Assembly: GCF_900765565.1 (NCBI RefSeq)
Contig: NZ_CAAFRZ010000255.1
Span: 1-7,960, forward strand
Direction: 5' to 3'
Source: an uncultured Dialister sp.
GTDB lineage: Bacteria; Bacillota; Negativicutes; Veillonellales; Dialisteraceae
Length of the DNA stretch: 7,960 bases
The notes under the pieces are model-generated. The model ran no database searches, was not told where the DNA came from, and saw only the letters and a list, made by a program, of their open reading frames with translations. Below, one piece after another: positions 1-5,612 of the stretch (its first letter is position 1; each line of letters starts with the position of its first letter). The position numbers and the translations under genes are program-made.

Positions 1-25
1 CAACCAGTCTTATTGGCAAGAATAT

Positions 26-150
26 TTGGCATGCTTGGGGTCTTGACAAAGGTCATTTCATAAGAGCTAGCAGCTAACAGCTAGAAGCTTCGCACGAATG
101 ACTCTATCCATCAGCGCCAAACCCATCAGCTCGACAAACTGAAATATTCC
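26..150 (+). repeat. Degenerate, internally shortened copy (A) of the long palindromic repeat family
   Basis: The right arm at 65-150 matches the right arm of copy B (3901-3990). It shares the GCTAGAAGCT core, the GAATGACTCTATCCATCAGC block and the CGCCAAACCC block. A remnant of the left arm, TTGGCATGCTTG, is at 26-37. The central part and most of the left arm are missing, so this copy can no longer form the full hairpin. The outer terminus reads GGAATATTTCAG on the minus strand (139-150) and starts on the base right after the TGA stop of the neighbouring membrane-protein gene. The same terminus is at the left end of copy B and, with one base missing, at the end of copy D. The copy may act as a transcript 3' end for the operon, which is inference. 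Confidence 0.75.
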
Positions 151-582
151 TCACCCTCCCCAGACGATGCAGGCTATGCCGGAGAGGGCCATCACCATGC
201 CCAGAAGCTGGCGCAGCTTCAGTTTTTCCCCATACACGAGGGCGCCCACCACGAGAAGGGCCACCACGATGAGACTGTTACTGACAATGAAGGAAGAATG
301 GACCGACCATCCCACCCGGTACATGTAGACCGAGCCCATCTCTATGCCCACGATGGCCGCTCCCAGCCCCAGGGCCGATGGATTCCAGGAAAAGATTTCC
401 TTCCTCCTGTCCTCCCCTTTCGGGGCCAGCAGGAAATAAAGGACAAAGGCGGTGAAGGATGCATAAAGATAGGTCACCGCCAAGGCCGAAAGAGGATGCA
501 TGCCGCCGGAAATTTCTTTAATCCCCAGCTGGTAGGCCACGCTGCAGGCTACGATAAGAAATACAGGCCACCAGAATTTCAT
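151..582 (-). CDS. Half-size DMT/EamA-like membrane protein, second of a tandem pair
   Basis: A 143-residue protein that is almost entirely hydrophobic, with about five predicted membrane segments near residues 5-22, 33-52, 70-90, 97-116 and 124-142. Its length equals one EamA-type repeat, half of a standard ten-helix drug/metabolite transporter. Seen motifs are a WWPVF start, GIEMGSVYMYRVGW at 79-92 and YGEKL near 117-121 followed by a Gly-rich last helix, a pattern typical of small DMT proteins. The start is ATG at 582, with a GAGGTGA ribosome site overlapping the upstream stop. The gene begins three bases after the upstream gene ends, so translation is probably coupled. The upstream protein is a clear paralogue, and small DMT proteins of this size often work as dimers, so a heteromer in the cytoplasmic membrane is likely. 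The substrate cannot be read from sequence. Confidence 0.85.
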   Translation of the reverse strand: MKFWWPVFLIVACSVAYQLGIKEISGGMHPLSALAVTYLYASFTAFVLYFLLAPKGEDRRKEIFSWNPSALGLGAAIVGIEMGSVYMYRVGWSVHSSFIVSNSLIVVALLVVGALVYGEKLKLRQLLGMVMALSGIACIVWGG

Positions 583-585
583 AGG

Positions 586-1020
586 TCACCTCACGATACA
601 GAACATGCCAACACTGGCAAGGATCAGGCCGAGGAGCTGGAGCGCCGAAAGGGATTCTCCATAGAAGAAACAGCCCGCCAGCAGGAGAGCTGCCGACGCC
701 AGGGCTGTATAGACAATGAAACCAATATTCATGGCCCATCCTACTCGATACATATAAATCGATCCCACTTCCAGGCCTGTAATGGAAATCCCCACCAGAA
801 AAGCTGCGGGATGGGCGGAAAGGATTTCTGCAAGAATATGGCCCTCCGGCACCAGGACTTCAAAAAGGAGGGCACAGAGAAAAGCACTCACCACATAGGT
901 AATTCCTAAAGCGGCCAGAGGACTTTTATGGGACGACAGGGTTTTGGCACAAATCTGGTACGCCACGTCTGCTCCCACCACCAGAAATACAGGCCACCAT
1001 AGAGTAAACAGTTCTTTCAC
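586..1020 (-). CDS. Half-size DMT/EamA-like membrane protein, first of a tandem pair
   Basis: A 144-residue paralogue of the next gene with the same layout: WWPVFLVVG start, a first helix containing AYQ..AK, GLEVGSIYMYRVGW in the middle, and YGESL before the last helix. About five membrane segments are expected. The reading frame stays open upstream to 1344, but that extension runs through the aminotransferase gene and is not hydrophobic in the same way. The GTG at 1018-1020 is chosen because a GAGGGAGG ribosome site lies just before it and the resulting N-terminus aligns with the paralogue. The pair probably forms a heteromeric exporter or importer. Because it follows an aminotransferase gene, an amino-acid-like substrate is conceivable, but nothing in the protein shows it. 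A hairpin with a U-run sits directly upstream and could limit expression. Confidence 0.85.
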   Translation of the reverse strand: MKELFTLWWPVFLVVGADVAYQICAKTLSSHKSPLAALGITYVVSAFLCALLFEVLVPEGHILAEILSAHPAAFLVGISITGLEVGSIYMYRVGWAMNIGFIVYTALASAALLLAGCFFYGESLSALQLLGLILASVGMFCIVR

Positions 1021-1033
1021 GGGACCTCCCTCT

Positions 1034-1081
1034 AAAAAAGAGGTATTCCTTCCATTGCCACAGGGCAAGGGAGAAATACCT
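1034..1081 (-). terminator. Intrinsic terminator or attenuator between the aminotransferase and the membrane pair
   Basis: On the minus strand an imperfect stem pairs AGGTATTTC with GGAATACCT (arms about 1071-1081 and 1041-1050). An inner TTGCCC/GGCAA stem closes around a TGT loop, and a run of six T (1034-1039) follows. This is the layout of a rho-independent terminator. It ends only 14 bases before the GTG of the next gene, so it more likely tunes read-through than ends an operon. A competing short stem, CCTCT/AGAGG (1039-1043 with 1029-1033), uses the T-run as its loop and covers part of the ribosome site. Whether a ligand or leader peptide controls it is unknown. Confidence 0.6.
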
Positions 1082-1126
1082 GAAGAATAACGAATAATAA
1101 CGCCCAGGCCTATACCGGCGCAGGGT

Positions 1127-2281
1127 TTAGCTGTGGAGAGAACGGAGGCCTTCCTTTTCAAGAATCCGAAGGAAATCGCTGACATGGGCCAGACCCTCCG
1201 CCAGAAGGTCCGGATCATGGGCATAACCCACCCGGAAGGAATGGGGTTCATCGAAGCAGTCTCCGGGCACATTGAAAGCACCGGTTTCATAGTACATGCG
1301 GTGGCAGAAAAGGCGGGAAGAAATATCTGCATCATAATAAACAAGGGCCATGGTCCCTGCCTTCGGTTTCACAAAGGAAACGGCCTCCTCCCCTTCCACC
1401 CATTTTTCCAGGATAGGCAGATTGTGGCGCACAATCTGCCGATTCCGGTCCAGGATTTTCTCTTTATGGGCAAGGGCCAGTGCCGCCAGGGCTTCATCAA
1501 AGAGGCTGCAGCTCACGAGGTCATAGTCCCGGACCCGCCGGAACTGGGCCAGGGCTTCTTTATCCCTGGTGGCCAGCCAGCCCAGCCGGAGTCCCGCCAG
1601 GGAAAAGGCTTTGGACATGGAACCGGTGGCAATACCCTTCTCATACAGGTCCGCCACCGACGGGCATTCATCACCGTCCTCCTGGGACACCCCGGCATAG
1701 ACCTCGTCACAGAAAAGGTAAGCCCCCGCACGGCGGGCAATATCCACGATTTCCTCCATCATGTTCCTTGGAATCAGGGACCCCGTGGGGTTATTGGGGT
1801 TGTTGAGACAGATCATACGCACGCCCCTGGCGGCAGCCTTCCGAAGCTCCTCCAGATCCGGCAGGTAGCCATTTTCTCGCCGAAGATGAAGCACCGTCAC
1901 CTGGGCTCCCAGGGATCGGGGTGCTGAATAGAACTGCTGGTAGCTTGGCGTAAAGGCGATGACCCGGTCCCCGGGGCGGATAAGGGAAAAGAAAATATGC
2001 TGGTTTCCGCCGGTGGCACCATGTTCCGTCAGGATTTCATCGGAGTCTATATGGTCATAGAGAGAGGAAATCTCCTCTTTCAGCGCCGGGCTTCCCCAGA
2101 TGGGCCCATAGGTCTGCTCCCTTTGGAAAAAAGCCTCCATAAATGCATTCCTGTCTTCTCCTGTCATGGAAAAAAGCTCGTCCAGGGTCAGCGGTTTAGC
2201 ACAGGTATCGGTAATATTATACCGGGCTCCTTCCTCGTACCGGTCCATCCAGTCTTCTACACCAAACTGTTCAACAATCAT
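1127..2281 (-). CDS. Fold-type I PLP-dependent aminotransferase (class I/II)
   Basis: A 384-residue cytoplasmic enzyme of the aspartate aminotransferase superfamily. Visible landmarks in order are the phosphate-loop region GATGG (88-92), the NNPNNPTG motif (160-167) with the pyridine-ring Asn, DEVYAG from 192 whose Asp192 contacts the pyridine nitrogen, SMSKAFSLAGLRLGW with Lys224 as the Schiff-base lysine and Arg232 as phosphate ligand, and SFRVGY with Arg350 as the likely carboxylate-binding arginine. No key residue is missing. The N-terminus (FGVEDWMDRYE...YNITDTCAKPLTLDEL) recalls the ArcT-type transaminases found near arginine deiminase genes in Gram-positive bacteria, but no arc genes are in view and the amino-acid substrate is not known. 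The ATG at 2281 follows a GGGAG site at 6 bases. It starts 23 bases after the ybaK-type stop, so the two are co-transcribed. Confidence 0.92.
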   Translation of the reverse strand: MIVEQFGVEDWMDRYEEGARYNITDTCAKPLTLDELFSMTGEDRNAFMEAFFQREQTYGPIWGSPALKEEISSLYDHIDSDEILTEHGATGGNQHIFFSLIRPGDRVIAFTPSYQQFYSAPRSLGAQVTVLHLRRENGYLPDLEELRKAAARGVRMICLNNPNNPTGSLIPRNMMEEIVDIARRAGAYLFCDEVYAGVSQEDGDECPSVADLYEKGIATGSMSKAFSLAGLRLGWLATRDKEALAQFRRVRDYDLVSCSLFDEALAALALAHKEKILDRNRQIVRHNLPILEKWVEGEEAVSFVKPKAGTMALVYYDADISSRLFCHRMYYETGAFNVPGDCFDEPHSFRVGYAHDPDLLAEGLAHVSDFLRILEKEGLRSLHS

Positions 2282-2304
2282 TGCACACTCCCATAAATCA
2301 TCAA

Positions 2305-2790
2305 TTACTGATTTTCGTTATCCTGCCAGTTTTTGCAAACATCCACCCATCCCTGGGACCGGGCATACCTTTCCAGTTCATCCACATGGAGCTTCACCGC
2401 GCTGTGGTCTGTGCCCGCCGCCGGATAGACAATATCAAACCGCTTCAGGGACACATCCAGGTACACCGGCACTCCCTCCGGCAGGCAGAATGGACATACG
2501 CCGCCAGGACGATGGCCGATGTACCGTTCGCATTCGGCACCGGGAATCATCTTTGCCTTTTTATGAAATGTTTCCTTGAACTTGTGGTTATCGATCCGGG
2601 CATCACCGGCTACCACCACAATCAAAGGCTTATCGTCGATGAGAAAGGACATGGTTTTCGCAATCCGTGCCTCCTCCGTTCCCAGGGCCTGGGCCGCCAG
2701 AGCCACGGTGGCACTGGACTCTGTAAGATCAATACAGCGGTCACCGAGGCCAAAAGAATCAAAATAGGCTTTTACTTTTTCAAAGGACAA
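2305..2790 (-). CDS. YbaK/EbsC-type aminoacyl-tRNA deacylase (Cys-tRNA(Pro) deacylase-like)
   Basis: A 161-residue protein with the YbaK/ProX editing-domain signature: an N-terminal helix, a SATVALAAQALG segment, RIAKTM with the conserved Lys45, VVVAGDARID, GHRPGGVCPF (92-101) and YLDVSLKRFDIVYPAAG (110-126). Family members hydrolyse wrongly charged aminoacyl-tRNAs, such as Cys-tRNA(Pro) for YbaK, in trans in the cytoplasm. The exact tRNA specificity cannot be set from sequence. The frame is open to 2853, but the start is taken as TTG at 2788-2790. An AGGAGGGG site (2797-2804) sits six bases before it, the promoter -10 and -35 lie inside the longer frame, and the product matches the family length of about 160. 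It is the first gene of the operon. Confidence 0.88.
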   Translation of the reverse strand: MSFEKVKAYFDSFGLGDRCIDLTESSATVALAAQALGTEEARIAKTMSFLIDDKPLIVVVAGDARIDNHKFKETFHKKAKMIPGAECERYIGHRPGGVCPFCLPEGVPVYLDVSLKRFDIVYPAAGTDHSAVKLHVDELERYARSQGWVDVCKNWQDNENQ

Positions 2791-2796
2791 AGAAAT

Positions 2797-2804
2797 CCCC
2801 TCCT
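2797..2804 (-). promoter_or_regulatory. Ribosome binding site deciding a TTG start
   Basis: AGGAGGGG lies six bases before the TTG at 2790 and is the only good site near the 5' end of the deacylase gene. No in-frame ATG follows it at a suitable distance. Confidence 0.8.
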
Positions 2805-2823
2805 TTTTCCGTAATAATAATTT

Positions 2824-2853
2824 ACTATACCACGGATAGGGAGAGGGGTGCAA
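2824..2853 (-). promoter_or_regulatory. Sigma-A-type promoter of the ybaK-aminotransferase-DMT operon
   Basis: The minus strand shows TTGCAC (2848-2853), an 18-base spacer and TATAGT (2824-2829), preceded by TGG, which gives an extended -10. It lies 20 bases upstream of the ribosome site, so the leader would be short. Confidence 0.65.
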
Positions 2854-2867
2854 GAAATAGAAAATGG

Positions 2868-2886
2868 GTGAGTTAGTGAGTTAGTG
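2868..2886 (+). repeat. Short tandem repeat (8-base unit)
   Basis: Two perfect copies of GTGAGTTA followed by GTG. It lies upstream of the operon promoter and just before the structured region at 2886-3041. No function is evident. Confidence 0.7.
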
Positions 2887-3052
2887 GGCTGGCGAACAGA
2901 CTCTGCTTTCAGCGAGGCGGTAATTTCACCAAGGCAATGGGCTTTCTAATTTTTCTTCCTTGAGCCCAGATAGCAGCCTCAGCCTTGGCGCCAGCCATAG
3001 GCCTGCCGTCAGGCAGAGCCCCGGCTGAAGGCCGCTGCCTGTTTTATTTTTT
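2886..3052 (+). other. Structured non-coding gap with a plus-strand-facing terminator
   Basis: The gap between the phosphatase and deacylase genes has no credible ORF but holds nested complementary segments. GGCTGGCG (2887-2894) pairs with CGCCAGCC (2989-2996), CCAAGGC (2929-2935) with GCCTTGG (2982-2988), and TGGGCT (2938-2943) with AGCCCA (2963-2968). A separate hairpin, CAGGCAG/CTGCCTG (3010-3016 with 3035-3041, inner GGC/GCC pairs), is followed on the plus strand by TTTTATTTTTT (3042-3052). That T-run faces plus-strand transcription although no plus gene is present, so a small structured RNA is possible. The hairpin may simply mark the end of the phosphatase transcript on the other strand, where it follows the stop codon but lacks a T-run. 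Confidence 0.4.
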
Positions 3053-3694
3053 CACCCGCCCAAAAGGCACCTTCATCTTCAGCCGTTCCGGGATGTAGTC
3101 ATCTTCCGCCCATTTTGTAATTTTCATGGCTCCTCCATCATCCACATCCACCTCGCAGAGGGCACAGTTGCCGATGGGATGTTTCCAGAGATCATTCAAT
3201 GGATATCCGGCGATCCGGAAGAGAATGGTACTGAGGCAGCCCATGTGGGAGACCAGGAGCACGGTCTTCCCTTTTTCCTTTTGCACAATCCGCCGGAAAG
3301 CAGCATAGGCCCGGTCCTGTACGTCTGCAAAGGTCTCTCCTCCATCGATATGGACTTCTCCCGGCTTCGTTCTCCACAGGTCGTACTGTCCAGGGTACAG
3401 GGTATCCATTTCCTCCGGCGTGTGGCCGTCCCAGCGGCCCAGGTTGATTTCAATGAGTCCCCTTTCCAAAGTCAGGGGTATGTTCCTCCCGCCCCGGATG
3501 ATTGCCGCTGTATCCGCCGCTCTTTTGAGCGGACTTGTATAGATCGCATCCAACGGTATCTGTGCGAATTTTTGGGCTGCAAAGGAAGCCTGTTCCCGTC
3601 CTTTTTCATTCAGAGGAATATCGCTCCACCCCTGCATGCGGTGGGCTGCATTCCACTCCGTTTCCCCGTGCCGTACCATATAGATTGTAGTCAT
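3044..3694 (-). CDS. Histidine phosphatase (phosphoglycerate mutase-like, GpmB/CobC type)
   Basis: A 216-residue cytoplasmic enzyme of the histidine phosphatase superfamily. The N-terminal VRHGETEWN (7-15) carries the phosphate-accepting His9 with Arg8. SPLKRAADTA (54-63) supplies Arg58, E82 in LIEINLGRWDG is the likely acid/base, and VSHMG (148-152) supplies the second catalytic His150. The length fits cofactor-dependent phosphatases such as GpmB or alpha-ribazole phosphatase (CobC) and is short of true dPGM. No cobalamin genes are nearby, so the substrate stays open. The ATG at 3694 has an AGGAGGG site four bases upstream (3699-3705). The gene stands alone, between a repeat copy upstream and a structured gap downstream. 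Confidence 0.9.
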   Translation of the reverse strand: MTTIYMVRHGETEWNAAHRMQGWSDIPLNEKGREQASFAAQKFAQIPLDAIYTSPLKRAADTAAIIRGGRNIPLTLERGLIEINLGRWDGHTPEEMDTLYPGQYDLWRTKPGEVHIDGGETFADVQDRAYAAFRRIVQKEKGKTVLLVSHMGCLSTILFRIAGYPLNDLWKHPIGNCALCEVDVDDGGAMKITKWAEDDYIPERLKMKVPFGRVKK

Positions 3695-3713
3695 AGTACC
3701 CTCCTTTTCCTTT

Positions 3714-3722
3714 ATTGTACCA
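3714..3722 (-). promoter_or_regulatory. Extended -10 promoter element of the phosphatase gene
   Basis: TGGTACAAT on the minus strand is a TGn extended -10 (TACAAT at 3714-3719). No convincing -35 lies at 16-18 bases, where the sequence is near AAATAT. The start of transcription would fall at about 3707, so the leader is very short and the ribosome site is almost at the 5' end. Repeat copy B begins 11 bases upstream. Confidence 0.5.
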
Positions 3723-3733
3723 TGAAGGGAAAC

Positions 3734-3990
3734 GGAATATTTCAGTTCGTCGAGCTGTTGGGTTTGGCGGTTGGCATGCTTGCAGATAGAGTCACTCGCA
3801 TGGAGCTCCTAGCTTCTAGCGACTAGCAGCTAGGAAGGATGATCCGCCTGCGGCGCTTCCACCCGGTATTCCCGTCAATCATTCGTGCCGTAGGCTGGCC
3901 AGCTTTCCTAGAAGCTAGCGGCTAACAGCTAGAAGCTCCGCACGAATGACTCTATCCATCAGCGCCAAACCCAACAGCTCGATAAACCGC
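3734..3990 (+). repeat. Full-length long palindromic repeat, copy B
   Basis: The element fills most of the 380-base gap between mntP and the phosphatase gene and is one imperfect inverted repeat. The outer arms are a perfect 20-bp match (3750-3769 with 3963-3982). Pairing continues inwards with mismatches and one bulge: GATAGAGTCACTCG against the complement of GAATGACTCTATC, the CTAG-rich blocks (3809-3834 with about 3907-3937), and CCTGCGGCGC against GTGCCGTAGG. About 28 bases of loop, containing CCCGGTATTCCCG, lie at the centre. CTAG occurs seven times. The left terminus is GGAATATTTCAG (3734-3745). The right end reads differently and shares TGCGGTTT with the left end of copy C. No ORF or transposase is inside, which fits a MITE-like or REP-like non-autonomous element. 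Confidence 0.85.
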
Positions 3991-4023
3991 AATTTGAACT
4001 GTTTCCTATTCCTTTATATTCCC

Positions 4024-4061
4024 ATAATAAAAGCCTGCAGTAAAAATACATTACTGCAGGC
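4024..4061 (-). terminator. Intrinsic terminator of mntP
   Basis: A perfect 11-bp stem GCCTGCAGTAA/TTACTGCAGGC (4033-4043 with 4051-4061) surrounds a seven-base loop. On the minus strand it is followed by TTTTATTAT (4024-4032). It starts 13 bases after the mntP stop codon. Confidence 0.92.
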
Positions 4062-4074
4062 CCCAAATCCTGTG

Positions 4075-4641
4075 TTACGACAGGAAAATTTCCAATCCTA
4101 TTCCCATGAGAATGATGCCACCCACAATGGTGGCCTTATCTGCCAGCCACATACCAAAGCGGCGTCCCAGAATAATCCCCAGAAGACAGATGAAGAAGGT
4201 GACGATCCCTATGATGAAAGATGCCGCCACCGCCATTCCTCCATCATAGGAGGCAATGGTGAATCCAACGGACAGGGCGTCCATGGACGTAGCCAGCCCC
4301 TGGATGAGGAGGCACTTGAAATTCGTCTCCGGACATACCTCTTCTTCCTGCCCCGACAGGCCATCTTTTACCATAAGGATGCCGAGGGTCAGGAGAAGAA
4401 TCAGGGAAATCCAGGGGATATAGGGAAGGACGCTTTGGAAAATATCGATAATCCAGTTCACGCAGGCCCAGCCGATAAGGGGCATGATGAACTGGAAAAA
4501 GCCAAAGGTTCCTGCAATGATACCCATCTTTTTCCATTTCATTGAAGGCTCATGAATGCCAATGGCCAGGGACACGGAAAAGGCATCCATCGCCAGGCCC
4601 ACGCCCAGAAGGACACTGTTTACGAGAAATAGAAAATTCAT
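4075..4641 (-). CDS. mntP: MntP-type manganese efflux pump
   Basis: A 188-residue inner-membrane protein, the same length as Escherichia coli MntP (YebN, DUF204 family). It has two related three-helix halves. The signatures GLAMDAFSVS (15-24, Asp19) and GLATSMDALSVG (115-126, Asp121) carry the conserved membrane aspartates needed for Mn(II) export. A hydrophilic loop, GQEEEVCPE (97-105), separates the halves, and LGRRFG and GGIILMGIGLEI close the protein. The ATG at 4641 follows AGGAGG at five bases. A yybP-ykoY riboswitch, its terminator and a consensus promoter precede the gene, and a strong terminator follows, so it is a monocistronic manganese-responsive unit. The match between riboswitch class and product makes the assignment firm. 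Confidence 0.96.
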   Translation of the reverse strand: MNFLFLVNSVLLGVGLAMDAFSVSLAIGIHEPSMKWKKMGIIAGTFGFFQFIMPLIGWACVNWIIDIFQSVLPYIPWISLILLLTLGILMVKDGLSGQEEEVCPETNFKCLLIQGLATSMDALSVGFTIASYDGGMAVAASFIIGIVTFFICLLGIILGRRFGMWLADKATIVGGIILMGIGLEIFLS

Positions 4642-4673
4642 GATAACCTCCTGTCCTATGCCCGGAAGCCATC

Positions 4674-4716
4674 AAAAAAGAGACTCCGTGCACGAAAAAA
4701 CATGCACGTGAGTCTC
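4674..4716 (-). terminator. Expression-platform terminator of the mntP riboswitch
   Basis: GAGACTC (4710-4716) pairs with GAGTCTC (4680-4686), and an inner CGTGCA/TGCACG stem extends it with one bulged A. A run of six T (4674-4679) follows. The 5' arm overlaps the 3' strand of riboswitch stem P1, so stem P1 and the terminator cannot form together. Confidence 0.88.
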
Positions 4717-4789
4717 GCAATTTCAAGGAAAGCCAGGTAAGAACCAGTATGTTGACTTGCTCCACAGGGTGGCTGCTACTCCCTCACAT
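4706..4789 (-). ncRNA. yybP-ykoY (manganese) riboswitch aptamer
   Basis: On the minus strand the leader shows the class hallmarks: GGGAGTAGC (4775-4783), a short CCAC/GTGG stem, GTCAACA (4750-4756), and GCGAGAC near the end (4712-4718). P1 is formed by ATGTGAG (4783-4789) and CTCACGT (4706-4712). P1 uses bases that the following terminator needs. Mn(II) binding should therefore stabilise P1, block the terminator and turn mntP on, as known for this class. The aptamer starts right after the expected transcription start. Confidence 0.88.
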
Positions 4790-4796
4790 ATTGAGA

Positions 4797-4825
4797 ATCA
4801 TATCACGTTCCATTCCCGTTGTCAA
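4797..4825 (-). promoter_or_regulatory. Promoter of the mntP riboswitch transcript
   Basis: Consensus TTGACA (4820-4825), a 17-base spacer and TATGAT (4797-4802) on the minus strand. The predicted start at about 4790 is the first base of the aptamer. Confidence 0.88.
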
Positions 4826-4871
4826 AGGAAAAGTCGAGAAAATCCACAGCCATTACAGATGATATATATTC

Positions 4872-5612
4872 TCAATTAGAAATCCCTTCCAATTCCCTGC
4901 AGGCATCTTCCAGGGAGTCATACCAGCAGTCGGAAAGCGCCCTGATGGACTCCCCGTCATCCGCTGAATAGCGGTCGTAGACTGCCCCCACCGGTATACC
5001 TGCAGCCCGGGCCGCCCGGATGCCGGATAGGGAATCCTCAAGTATGAAGCAGTCCTCCCGTTTCTTATGAAGGTCATGGAGGATCTTCTCGTGGACTTCC
5101 GGTGACGGCTTGATGGCCTTCACGTCTTCCCGGGTATAGATGGCCGTGAAATAGTCATCAAAAGCGGCCTTGTCCATGATATTCCGGTTCTCCGTCCGGT
5201 AAATGAGGATATTCGGTTTCTTGGTGGTGGTCGCTATGACCAGGGTCTTTCCCATAGAATGGAGTTTCCTTATGAGCTCCGGCGCCCCGGGTTTGTAGTC
5301 CACCTGATTCCGGAGGAAATCTTTATCAATGGTATGGCGGAGTGCCAGAATGTCTTCTTTGGAGAGGGGTGAGCCATAGATTTTGCCCAGGGCACCGCAG
5401 TATTCTCCGTAGGGATTTTCTTTCCCGCTGAAACGGGCCAGCAGGGCATCCCGCCTCTTTCCCACCATCATTTCCTCTTCCCAGGGGCCGCCCAGTCTAT
5501 GGATAAGGATGCGGTCAATCTCATTCCACACGCCCATGGATTCCAAAAGGGTACCGTCCAGGTCAAAGATAATGGTGTCCGCCGACAGGAGGAAGCTTTT
5601 ATTCTTTACCAA
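4872..5612 (-). CDS. HAD-superfamily phosphatase (beta-phosphoglucomutase-like)
   Basis: A 246-residue cytoplasmic hydrolase. HAD motif I is IFDLDGTL with nucleophile Asp17 and Asp19. An alpha-helical cap follows at about residues 25-100. Motif II is VIATTT (125-130), motif III is Lys168 in AIKPSPE, and motif IV is ILEDSLSG with Glu192-Asp193. This layout is typical of phosphatases for small sugar or nucleotide phosphates, and the substrate is unknown. The start is TTG at 5610-5612, nine bases after GGAG of an AAAAGGAG site (5622-5629) that lies inside the DUF362 gene. The reading frames overlap by 14 bases, so translation is probably coupled. A downstream in-frame ATG is not near the N-terminus, and motif I needs this start. 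Confidence 0.88.
   Translation of the reverse strand: MVKNKSFLLSADTIIFDLDGTLLESMGVWNEIDRILIHRLGGPWEEEMMVGKRRDALLARFSGKENPYGEYCGALGKIYGSPLSKEDILALRHTIDKDFLRNQVDYKPGAPELIRKLHSMGKTLVIATTTKKPNILIYRTENRNIMDKAAFDDYFTAIYTREDVKAIKPSPEVHEKILHDLHKKREDCFILEDSLSGIRAARAAGIPVGAVYDRYSADDGESIRALSDCWYDSLEDACRELEGISN

Noticed and set aside
26..150. Possible CRISPR array or simple tandem array in the CTAG-rich repeats
   Set aside because: There are no regularly spaced direct repeats with unique spacers. The structure is one inverted repeat per copy, dispersed between genes.
298..909. Long plus-strand open frame opposite the membrane-protein genes
   Set aside because: It is antisense to two clear membrane-protein genes, has no ribosome site, and its product is basic, low-complexity and unlike any family.
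1021..1126. Guanidine (mini-ykkC or related) riboswitch before the small DMT genes
   Set aside because: Such riboswitches often precede small transporters, but I could not find the paired ACGR loops or the guanidine-III pattern. Only a simple terminator-like hairpin is supported.
1021..1344. N-terminal extension of the first membrane protein to 1344
   Set aside because: It would overlap the aminotransferase gene by over 200 bases. The GTG at 1020 has a strong ribosome site and aligns with the paralogue.
1133..1927. Plus-strand open frame of 264 codons opposite the aminotransferase
   Set aside because: It lies fully within the aminotransferase gene, which carries all family motifs, and it has no ribosome site. 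It is a shadow frame.
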